Source: Bacteroidales bacterium (lineage in GTDB: Bacteria; Bacteroidota; Bacteroidia; Bacteroidales; Bacteroidaceae). Taken from it: a stretch of 37,970 nt of DNA. Every line of letters starts with the position of its first letter. Positions within the stretch are counted from its first letter, which is position 1. A model generated the notes under the pieces. The model searched no databases. It had not been told where the DNA came from and saw only the letters and a list, made by a program, of their open reading frames with translations. Shown in pieces: positions 31,215 through 37,970 of this stretch. The stretch lies in NCBI GenBank assembly GCA_004557185.1, contig SFEP01000058.1, positions 1 to 37,970 on the forward strand, given 5' to 3'. The position numbers and the translations under genes are program-made.

Positions 31215-32708
31215 ATGAGCGACAGACTTTACATTTTCGACACTACGCTGCGCGACGGCGAGCAGGTGCCCGGATGCCAACTGAACACCGTGGAGAAAAT
31301 CCAAGTGGCGCGCCAACTCGAGAGCCTCGGGGTGGACGTCATCGAGGCGGGCTTCCCCATTTCAAGTCCCGGCGACTTCAACTCCGTCATTGAAATTTCG
31401 AAAGCCGTGACGTGGCCCACCATCTGTGCCCTCACACGTGCCGTGCCCAAGGACATTGACTGCGCGGCCGAAGCGCTGGCCTACGCCAAACGCAAACGCA
31501 TCCACACGGGCATCGGCACCAGCGACAGCCACATACGCTACAAGTTCAACTCCACCCGCGAGGAAATCATCGAACGCGCCGTGGCCGCCGTGAAATATGC
31601 CAAGAAGTATGTGGAGGATGTAGAGTTCTACGCCGAAGACGCCGGCCGCACCGACAACGAATACCTGGCCCGCGTGGTGGAAGCCGTCATCAAGGCGGGC
31701 GCCACGGTGGTCAACATTCCCGACACCACGGGCTACTGCCTGCCGCGCGACTACGGCGCCAAAATCAAGTATCTCATGGAGCACGTCGACGGCATCGACC
31801 GCGCCATCATCTCCACCCACTGCCACAACGACTTGGGCATGGCCACAGCCTGCACGCTCGAAGGCGTACTCAACGGCGCAAGGCAGGTGGAGGTCACGGT
31901 GAACGGCATTGGCGAACGCGCCGGCAACACCTCGGAGGAGGAAATTGCCATGATTCTGAAATGCCACCACCTGGACATACAGACGAACATCAACACGCAG
32001 AAGATTGCCGCCACCAGCCGCATGGTGAGCTCGCTCATGAACATGCCTGTGCAGGCCAACAAGGCCATTGTGGGGCGCAACGCCTTTGCGCACTCCTCGG
32101 GCATTCACCAGGACGGCGTGCTGAAAAATGCCGAGACCTACGAAATCATCAACCCCAAGGACGTGGGCATCGACGACAACGCCATCATCCTCACAGCACG
32201 CTCGGGGCACGCCGCCCTGCGCCACCGTCTGGAAACGCTCGGTGTGGAGGTCGACGAGGAAAAACTCAACGACATCTATCAGCGCTTCCTAGCCTTGGCC
32301 GACAAGAAGAAGGACGTGACCGACGACGACATTCTCGTGCTGGCCGGCAGCGGACGCACCGCCTCACACCGCATCAAGCTCGACTATCTGCAGGTGACGA
32401 GCGGCCACGGCGTGCGGCCCATGGCGGCCATCGTGGTCGACATTGCTGGCGAGAAGTTCCGCGCTGCAGCTGAGGGCAACGGCCCCGTTGACGCGAGCAT
32501 CAACGCCCTGAAGGAAATCATCAAGCGCCGCATGACGCTCAAGGAGTTCACCATTCAGGCCATCAACCGCGGCAGCGACGACGTGGGCAAGGTGCACATG
32601 CAGGTGGAGTACGACGGCCAGCTCTACTACGGGTTCGGCGCCAACACCGACATCGTGGCAGCGAGCGTCGAAGCCTACATCGATGCCGTCAACTCCTTCA
32701 AACATTGA
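31215..32708 (+). CDS. leuA: 2-isopropylmalate synthase
   Basis: First committed step of leucine synthesis: condenses acetyl-CoA with 2-ketoisovalerate. The 497-residue protein has the TIM-barrel catalytic part with FDTTLRDGEQVPGCQLN (9-25), the metal motif STHCHNDLGMA, and NGIGERAGNTSEEE. A linker follows with SSGIHQDGVLKN. The C-terminal regulatory domain (about 380-497) normally binds leucine for feedback control. I start at MSDRLYIFDTTLRDGEQ (31215), since the open frame upstream is leader sequence. It heads leuA-leuC-leuD-(second synthase)-leuB. Confidence 0.96.
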   Translation: MSDRLYIFDTTLRDGEQVPGCQLNTVEKIQVARQLESLGVDVIEAGFPISSPGDFNSVIEISKAVTWPTICALTRAVPKDIDCAAEALAYAKRKRIHTGIGTSDSHIRYKFNSTREEIIERAVAAVKYAKKYVEDVEFYAEDAGRTDNEYLARVVEAVIKAGATVVNIPDTTGYCLPRDYGAKIKYLMEHVDGIDRAIISTHCHNDLGMATACTLEGVLNGARQVEVTVNGIGERAGNTSEEEIAMILKCHHLDIQTNINTQKIAATSRMVSSLMNMPVQANKAIVGRNAFAHSSGIHQDGVLKNAETYEIINPKDVGIDDNAIILTARSGHAALRHRLETLGVEVDEEKLNDIYQRFLALADKKKDVTDDDILVLAGSGRTASHRIKLDYLQVTSGHGVRPMAAIVVDIAGEKFRAAAEGNGPVDASINALKEIIKRRMTLKEFTIQAINRGSDDVGKVHMQVEYDGQLYYGFGANTDIVAASVEAYIDAVNSFKH

Positions 32709-32759
32709 GGCCGCAAGCCTTTCGTTTTTCACAGATAATTCCCCAACAACCATAACCCT

Positions 32760-34142
32760 ATGAATACGCTTTTTGACAAGATATGGGATAAGCACGTCGT
32801 GTCGCACGTCGACGACGGTCCCGATATGCTCTACATCGACCGCCTCTACGCCCACGAGGTAACCAGTCCGCAAGCCTTTGAGGGACTGCGTCAGCGCGGA
32901 CTGCAATGCTTCCGCCCCGAACGCATCTTCTGCATGCCCGACCACAACACCCCCACGCACGACCAGGACAAGCCCATTGCCGACCCCGTGTCGAAGAAGC
33001 AAGTTGACACCCTGGCGCGCAACGCCGCCGACTTCGGCGTGACGCACTGGGGCATGCTGCATCCCAACAACGGCATCATCCACGTCGTAGGTCCGGAGCA
33101 GGGCCTCTCGCTGCCGGGCATGACCATCGTGTGCGGCGACTCCCACACCTCCACGCACGGCGCCGTGGGTGCTGTGGCCTTTGGCATTGGCACCTCGGAG
33201 GTGGAAATGGTGATGGCCTCGCAGTGCATCCTGCAAGCCAAGCCCAAGAGCATGCGCATCAACGTGGAGGGTGAACTCAAGCCCGGCGTCACGGCCAAGG
33301 ACGTGGCCCTCTACCTCATGAGCCAGCTCACCACGAGCGGCGCCACGGGCTACTTTGTGGAATATGCGGGCAGCACCGTACGCTCCCTGAGCATGGAGGG
33401 CCGACTCACGCTGTGCAACCTCTCCATCGAGATGGGCGCCCGCGGCGGTTTCATTGCTCCCGACGAGAAGACCTTCGCCTACCTCAAGGGCCGTCCCTAC
33501 GCGCCCACCGGCCAGGCCTGGGACGAGGCCGTGGCTGCCTGGAGCGAACTGCGCAGCGGCGACGATGCCGTCTTCGACAAGGAGGTCACCTTCCAGGCTG
33601 CCGACATCGAACCTATGATAACCTACGGTACCAACCCCGGCATGGGCGTGGGCATCACGCAGTGCATCCCCGCTCCGCAAAATGCCTCCGACGAGAAGGC
33701 CCTGCGCTACATGCAGTTTGCCGCAGGCGAGGCCATGCTGGGCAAACCCGTTGACTACGTTTTCCTCGGGGCCTGCACCAACGGCCGCATCGAGGACTTC
33801 CGCGCCTTTGCCTCGGTGGTGCGCGGCCGCCACAAGCACCCCGCCGTCACCGCTTGGCTCGTGCCCGGCTCGTGGCACGTGCTGCAGCAAATCAAGGACG
33901 AGGGCATCGACCAAGTGCTGCAGGAGGCCGGTTTCGCCCTGCGCCAGCCCGGCTGCTCGGCCTGCCTGGCCATGAACGACGACAAGGTGCCGGCTGGCAA
34001 ACTCGCCGTGAGCACCTCCAACCGCAACTTTGAGGGCCGTCAGGGGCCCGGCTCACGCACCTGCCTGGCCTCGCCGCTCACAGCAGCAGCCGCCGCCGTC
34101 ACGGGGTGCATCACCGACCCGCGCGAACTCCTGGGCCTCTAA
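32760..34142 (+). CDS. leuC: 3-isopropylmalate dehydratase, large subunit
   Basis: The aconitase-like large subunit, which with LeuD isomerises 2- to 3-isopropylmalate. The protein has 460 residues. The [4Fe-4S] ligands are Cys339 (LGACTNGRIEDFR), Cys399 and Cys402 (PGCSACLAMNDD), at spacings matching E. coli LeuC. CGDSHTSTHGAVGAVAFGIGTSEVE (125-149) is the family signature. The product may also act on citramalate if the operon's second synthase makes it. The gap to leuD is 58 nt. Confidence 0.97.
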   Translation: MNTLFDKIWDKHVVSHVDDGPDMLYIDRLYAHEVTSPQAFEGLRQRGLQCFRPERIFCMPDHNTPTHDQDKPIADPVSKKQVDTLARNAADFGVTHWGMLHPNNGIIHVVGPEQGLSLPGMTIVCGDSHTSTHGAVGAVAFGIGTSEVEMVMASQCILQAKPKSMRINVEGELKPGVTAKDVALYLMSQLTTSGATGYFVEYAGSTVRSLSMEGRLTLCNLSIEMGARGGFIAPDEKTFAYLKGRPYAPTGQAWDEAVAAWSELRSGDDAVFDKEVTFQAADIEPMITYGTNPGMGVGITQCIPAPQNASDEKALRYMQFAAGEAMLGKPVDYVFLGACTNGRIEDFRAFASVVRGRHKHPAVTAWLVPGSWHVLQQIKDEGIDQVLQEAGFALRQPGCSACLAMNDDKVPAGKLAVSTSNRNFEGRQGPGSRTCLASPLTAAAAAVTGCITDPRELLGL

Positions 34143-34200
34143 CCGCCGACCCAGGCTTTCCTCCCCCTCTCCCTCCATCTCCATTATTATCCCTTCTCTC

Positions 34201-34785
34201 ATGAAACAGAAATTTTCCACCCTCATAAGCACGTGCGTTCCCCTGCCTCTTGAAAACGTCGACACCGACCAAATCATTCCGGCCCGCTTCCTGAAAGCCA
34301 CCGACAAGGAGGGCTTCGGGCAGAACCTCTTCTACGACTGGCGCTACGAGAGCGACGGCACACCCAAGCCTTTCGTGCTCAACGACAGCCGCTACTCGGG
34401 CTCCGTGCTGGTGGCAGGGCGCAACTTTGGTTGCGGGTCGAGCCGCGAGCATGCTGCCTGGGCCATTGCGGGCTACGGTTTCCGCGTGGTGGTGAGCACC
34501 TTCTTTGCCGACATTCACAAGCAGAACGAACTGAACAACTTCGTGCTGCCTGTGGTGGTGAGCGATGACTTTCTGCAGCGCCTCTTTGCCTGCATCGAGG
34601 CCGACCCCGCCACACAGGTGGAGGTGAACCTGCCTGAGCAAACCATCACCAACCTGGCCAACGGCGACAAGGAGCACTTTGAAATCAACGGATACAAAAA
34701 ATACTGTCTGGAAAACGGCCTCGACGACATCGACTACCTCGTAGAACACAAGGCCGCCATCGAAGCCTACGAGCAGCGCGCCTGA
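34201..34785 (+). CDS. leuD: 3-isopropylmalate dehydratase, small subunit
   Basis: The swivel-domain partner of LeuC, 194 residues from ATG 34201 (MKQKFSTLIST). PLPLENVDTDQIIPARFLK (14-32) and AGRNFGCGSSREHAAWAI are the substrate-binding family motifs. The frame is open upstream into leuC sequence, but the conserved protein begins here. The next gene starts 45 nt later. Confidence 0.96.
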   Translation: MKQKFSTLISTCVPLPLENVDTDQIIPARFLKATDKEGFGQNLFYDWRYESDGTPKPFVLNDSRYSGSVLVAGRNFGCGSSREHAAWAIAGYGFRVVVSTFFADIHKQNELNNFVLPVVVSDDFLQRLFACIEADPATQVEVNLPEQTITNLANGDKEHFEINGYKKYCLENGLDDIDYLVEHKAAIEAYEQRA

Positions 34786-34830
34786 CCGCAGGCCACCTGC
34801 ATTTCCCCCTAAACATCAATCCCCGTGCCT

Positions 34831-36369
34831 ATGGAAATAATGGACACCACCCTGCGCGACGGCGAGCAGACCAGCGGCGTGTCATTTCTGCCCCACGAAA
34901 AGTTGCAGATAGCCCGCAAACTGCTTGACGAGGTGCACGTCGACCGCATCGAAGTGGCCTCGGCGCGCGTCAGCGAGGGCGACAAGAAAGCCGTGGCCGA
35001 CATCTGCCGATGGGCCGAACAGCGCGGCAAACTCGACCGCGTGGAGGTGCTCGGATTTGTGGACGGACACGTGTCAATCGACTGGATAAACGGTTGCGGC
35101 GGCCGCGTCATCAACCTGCTTTGCAAAGGCTCCGAGCGCCACTGCACGCTGCAGCTGCGCAAAACACCCGACGAACACCTGGCCGACATACGCCGCGAGG
35201 TGGAATACGCGCAGCGCCTCGGCATCAGCGTCAACGTCTATCTTGAGGACTGGTCGAACGGCATGCGCACCAGCGAGGAATACGTCTATAAAATGGTTGA
35301 TGAAATACTCACCATGGACGTGCGCCGCATCATGCTGCCCGACACCCTCGGCGTGCTCGACCCCCTGCTGGCGGTGAGCTACTTCCGCAAAATGCGCAAG
35401 CGCTACCCTCACGCCCACTTCGACTTTCACGCTCACAACGACTACGACCTCGCCATCGCCAACGTGTCAGCGGCCGTGCTCTGCGGCTGCCAAGGCATCC
35501 ACACCGCCGTCAACGGCCTGGGCGAGCGCGCCGGCAACGCACCGCTGGCCAGCGTGCAGGCCATTCTGCACGACCACTTCCACATCGTCACGCACATCGA
35601 CGAGAGCAAACTCTTCGACATCAGCCGCCTCGTCGAGAGTTACAGCGGCATTGCCGTGCCCGCCAACAAGCCCATTGTGGGCGAGAGCGTCTTCACGCAG
35701 GTGGCCGGCGTGCACGCCGACGGCGACAACAAGTCGAACCTCTACTGCAACGCCCTGCTGCCCGAGCGCTTCGGACGGCACCGCGAATATGCCTTGGGCA
35801 AGAACAGCGGACGTGCCAACATTCTCAAAAACCTCGAAACCTACGGCCTCGAACTCACGCCCGAACAGACGCGCCGCGTCACGGCACGCATCATCGAACT
35901 GGGCGACAAAAAGGAGGTCGTCACCGCCGACGACCTGCCCTACATCGTGAGCGATGTGCTCAAGCACGACATTCCCGACGAACGCATACGCCTCGTGAGC
36001 TACTGCGTCACCACAGCCTACGGCCTCAAACCCACCGCGAGCGTCAAAATCAGCATCGACGGCGTCTGCTACGAGGGGCACGAAACGGGCGACGGCCAGT
36101 ATGACGCCTTCATGCGCTGCCTGCGCCACATCTACCGCGACCACCTGCACACACCGCTGCCCATGCTCACGGGCTACTACGTCACCATCCCGCCGGGCGG
36201 ACGCACCGACGCCTTTGTGCAGACCGTCATCACCTGGGAGCACGAGGGCAAAACCATACGCACCCGAGGCCTCGACGCCGACCAGACTGACGCCGCCATC
36301 AAGGCTACCATCAAAATGCTTAACCTCCTCTTTCCAGCTGTCAAGCAGACGGAGGAAACGGACCAATAG
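34831..36369 (+). CDS. second isopropylmalate-synthase-family enzyme, candidate (R)-citramalate synthase
   Basis: A 512-residue paralogue of LeuA: IMDTTLRDGEQTSGVSF (3-19), metal motif FDFHAHNDYDLAIAN, NGLGERAGNAPLASV, VAGVHADGDNKSN, and a C-terminal regulatory-like domain (about 385-500). It differs strongly from the leuA product, for example in place of PGCQLN after DGEQ. Its place between leuD and leuB suggests an acyl condensation whose product LeuCD and LeuB then process. Citramalate from pyruvate and acetyl-CoA, for isoleucine, is the likely case but unproven. I prefer ATG 34831 to the GTG two codons earlier. leuB follows after 28 nt. Confidence 0.85.
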   Translation: MEIMDTTLRDGEQTSGVSFLPHEKLQIARKLLDEVHVDRIEVASARVSEGDKKAVADICRWAEQRGKLDRVEVLGFVDGHVSIDWINGCGGRVINLLCKGSERHCTLQLRKTPDEHLADIRREVEYAQRLGISVNVYLEDWSNGMRTSEEYVYKMVDEILTMDVRRIMLPDTLGVLDPLLAVSYFRKMRKRYPHAHFDFHAHNDYDLAIANVSAAVLCGCQGIHTAVNGLGERAGNAPLASVQAILHDHFHIVTHIDESKLFDISRLVESYSGIAVPANKPIVGESVFTQVAGVHADGDNKSNLYCNALLPERFGRHREYALGKNSGRANILKNLETYGLELTPEQTRRVTARIIELGDKKEVVTADDLPYIVSDVLKHDIPDERIRLVSYCVTTAYGLKPTASVKISIDGVCYEGHETGDGQYDAFMRCLRHIYRDHLHTPLPMLTGYYVTIPPGGRTDAFVQTVITWEHEGKTIRTRGLDADQTDAAIKATIKMLNLLFPAVKQTEETDQ

Positions 36370-36397
36370 ATATCGACAAACAAAAACATAACCTCTC

Positions 36398-37459
36398 ATG
36401 AAACTCTCCATTGCAGTGCTCGCGGGCGACGGCATCGGTCCCGAAATTTCCCGCGAAGGTGTGGCTGTCATGCAGGCCGTGTGCAGCAAGTTCGGCCACG
36501 AAGTCACCTTCACCCCCGCCCTGTGCGGCGCCGCCGCCATCGACGCCGTGGGCAACCCCTTCCCGCCCGAAACGCTCGCCATTTGCCAGCAGGCCGACGC
36601 CGTGCTCTTCTCCGCCGTGGGCGACCCGCGCTTCGACAACAACCCCAACGCTCCCGTACGCCCCGAGCAGGGACTCCTGGCCATGCGCAAGCAGCTCGGC
36701 CTCTTTGCCAACATCCGTCCCGTGCAAACCTTCGACTGCCTGGTGCACAAGTCGCCGCTCAAGGACGAACTCGTGCGCGGCGCCGACTTTGTGTGCATAC
36801 GCGAACTCACGGGCGGCATGTACTTCGGCGAGAAGCTCGAGGGCGACGACCGCGCCTACGACACCAACGCCTACACCCGTGAGGAAGTTGAGCGCATTCT
36901 GCACGTGGCCTACGCCTACGCACGCCGCCGTCGTCGTCATCTCACGGTGGTCGACAAGGCCAACGTCCTCGCCTCGTCACGCCTGTGGCGCAAGGTGGCA
37001 CAGGAGGTGGCACAGCAATATCCCGACGTCGAAACTGACTACATGTACGTCGACAACGCCGCCATGCGCATGATTCAGGACCCCAAATTCTTCGACGTGA
37101 TGGTGACCGAAAACACCTTCGGCGACATCCTCACCGACGAGGGCTCCTGCATCACGGGCTCCATGGGTCTGCTGCCCTCGGCCTCCACTGGTACGGGGAC
37201 TCCCGTGTTCGAACCCATCCACGGCTCGTGGCCGCAGGCCGCCGGCAAGAACATTGCCAACCCGCTGGCGCAGGTGCTCTCAGTAGCCATGCTGCTTGAG
37301 CACTTCGACCTGGCCGACGAGGCTGCTCTGGTGCGCCACGCCGTCGACGCCAGCCTCGACGAAAACGTGCGTACGCCCGAAATTCAAGTGGAGGGCGGTG
37401 CTCACTACGGCACGCACGAGGTGGGCCAATGGCTCGTCAACTACATCGAGAACGCCTAA
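36398..37459 (+). CDS. leuB: 3-isopropylmalate dehydrogenase
   Basis: NAD-dependent oxidative decarboxylation of 3-isopropylmalate to 2-ketoisocaproate. The 353-residue protein shows LAGDGIGPEI (8-17), the substrate arginine segment RPEQGLLAMRKQLGLFANIRPV, VRGADFVCIRELTGGMYFGE, DKANVLASSRLWRK, and VTENTFGDILTDEGSCITGSMGLLPSAS with metal-binding Asp. It would also handle methylmalate if the second synthase makes citramalate. It is the last gene of the operon and is followed by a T-run hairpin. Confidence 0.97.
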   Translation: MKLSIAVLAGDGIGPEISREGVAVMQAVCSKFGHEVTFTPALCGAAAIDAVGNPFPPETLAICQQADAVLFSAVGDPRFDNNPNAPVRPEQGLLAMRKQLGLFANIRPVQTFDCLVHKSPLKDELVRGADFVCIRELTGGMYFGEKLEGDDRAYDTNAYTREEVERILHVAYAYARRRRRHLTVVDKANVLASSRLWRKVAQEVAQQYPDVETDYMYVDNAAMRMIQDPKFFDVMVTENTFGDILTDEGSCITGSMGLLPSASTGTGTPVFEPIHGSWPQAAGKNIANPLAQVLSVAMLLEHFDLADEAALVRHAVDASLDENVRTPEIQVEGGAHYGTHEVGQWLVNYIENA

Positions 37460-37498
37460 CCCTCTATCCGCCACAAGCAGCGGCCATCATACATGCAG

Positions 37499-37547
37499 AA
37501 GGAGGCTGTGTCGTAAGCAACCATGTTTACGGCACAGTCTCTTTTTT
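37499..37547 (+). terminator. intrinsic terminator of the leu operon
   Basis: The stem GAGGCTGTGTCGTAA (37502-37516) pairs with TTTACGGCACAGTCTC (37526-37541) around a 9-nt loop and ends in six T. The same stem, with a repeat-filled loop, lies at 10905-11204. Confidence 0.88.
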
Positions 37548-37627
37548 GTGTCTCATGCTCAGAAGCCATTCAACCCTTTCCTCGGCTCTGTCACTGCTCC
37601 TTGGCTTGACGAAAAGTAGACGACCCG

Positions 37628-37688
37628 ATAAGGTGCTCTGCGTGAAATGAACGAAGCGCACTTAGAGGGGCGGGGAGTAAGGAATGAC
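37628..37688 (+). repeat. 61-bp ATAAGGTGCT module, copy 2
   Basis: Gap-free match to 11232-11292: ATAAGGTGCT, GCGTGAA, GAGGGGCGG and a final ATGAC are shared at the same spacing. Confidence 0.7.
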
Positions 37689-37700
37689 AGAGGTGAAAAA

Positions 37701-37771
37701 TTTTGACATATTGGTGTCCGGTAAACTTGTATGAGCGCCCCCAGAAAAGACGGGTGCTCGGTAAACGCATT
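37701..37771 (+). repeat. GTGTCCGGTAAAC double-repeat module, copy 2
   Basis: TTTTGA, 6 nt, then GGTGTCCGGTAAACTTGT and, further on, GTGCTCGGTAAACGCATT. It has the same length and spacing as 25077-25147 with about seven differences. Confidence 0.75.
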
Positions 37772-37794
37772 GAAGGCGTTGCCTCCAACTGGAT

Positions 37795-37969
37795 GCCGTG
37801 GAAGAAAAATCCCCCGCCGTGGAAGAAAGTTCCCAAGGCGTGGAAGAAAGTTCCCACGGCGACCTGTTTCTACGGCCCGCCGCCCCGCCGAAAATAGATG
37901 CTACGTAAAAAAGTTTACGTACGACGTGATATTTTTTACGTACGACGTGATATTTTTTACGTAGCATCT
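37795..37969 (+). repeat. mosaic intergenic repeat cassette, copy D (complete hairpin)
   Basis: Three 21-bp steps start at 37795, 37816 and 37837, with the GC-rich block at 37858. A perfect 17-bp inverted repeat has arms at 37896-37912 and 37953-37969 around 21-bp steps containing ATTTTTTACGTACGACG. It is nearly the same as copy A, including the intact right arm that copies B and C lack. It may continue past the window end. Confidence 0.85.
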
Positions 37970-37970
37970 C

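Larger units (their letters stand above)
37548..37970. other. gene-free region after leuB, filled with repeat modules
   Basis: No gene is supported to the window end. After the terminator come a short unassigned stretch containing CTTGACGAAAAG (reverse of the 84-bp unit's start), the ATAAGGTGCT module, the GTGTCCGGTAAAC module and cassette D. Confidence 0.6.

Noticed and set aside
34825..34830. GTG start for the second synthase
   Set aside because: An ATG two codons later begins the conserved MEIMDTTLRDGEQ segment; the GTG would add only two residues.

Overview
The window looks like chromosomal core DNA from a GC-rich member of the Bacteroidota, probably order Bacteroidales (Prevotellaceae or a relative; the family is a guess). 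Three things point there. At least ten candidate promoters carry the Bacteroidetes -7 box TAnnTTTG, some with a TTTG-like -33 element 19-21 nt upstream. Start codons lack a clear Shine-Dalgarno and sit behind A-rich leaders. Several genes are the Bacteroidetes versions of their families: succinylornithine carbamoyltransferase, Smr/DUF2027 protein, DUF1573 protein, etfBA with a long acyl-CoA dehydrogenase, and leuACD-(second synthase)-leuB. There is no phage, transposase, rRNA or CRISPR array.

Layout. 340-1302 (-) is the arginine-pathway carbamoyltransferase, divergent from a TlpA-like lipoprotein, an exported nuclease and mnmA (1517-4136). 4300-8177 is a run of an exported subtilase, xseA, xseB and trmB with tight overlaps. 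8272-10866 holds a Dabb protein, an Mrp ATPase and a Smr protein. 10867-12123 is a gene-free, repeat-packed gap. 12124-16618 holds xthA, sppA, lpxK and a purine nucleoside phosphorylase. 16851-18596 holds queA and a Nudix hydrolase, convergent with a TPR protein (18637-19587, -). 19993-21822 holds a small unknown protein, a thioesterase and aroB. 21875-23785 pairs a flavinylated NosR-like membrane protein with a membrane-anchored nitroreductase. fabI (23999-24856) is followed by a second repeat-rich gap. 25787-29402 is etfB-etfA-acyl-CoA dehydrogenase. 29590-30657 is a DUF1573 protein, then tRNA-Pro(CGG). 31215-37459 is the leucine operon leuA-leuC-leuD-second HMGL-like synthase-leuB, ending in a hairpin terminator.

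The most unusual content is intergenic. Four related cassettes (about 115-280, 11522-11749, 25157-25372, 37795-37969) lie in the four large gaps, all in the same orientation and 11-14 kb apart. Each has a tandem array of a 21-bp hairpin-forming unit, then a GC-rich hairpin, then an AGATGCTACGTAAAAAA arm. In two copies that arm closes a perfect 17-bp inverted repeat around more 21-bp units. Other shared modules sit beside the cassettes: a GTGTCCGGTAAAC double repeat, an ATAAGGTGCT module and a GAGGCTGTG terminator hairpin. In one gap that hairpin's loop appears to have been filled by three 84-bp tandem repeats. A separate AT-rich palindrome (CCTT-TATATATA-AAGG type) recurs in five gaps of this GC-rich DNA. 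I know of no named family matching these elements.
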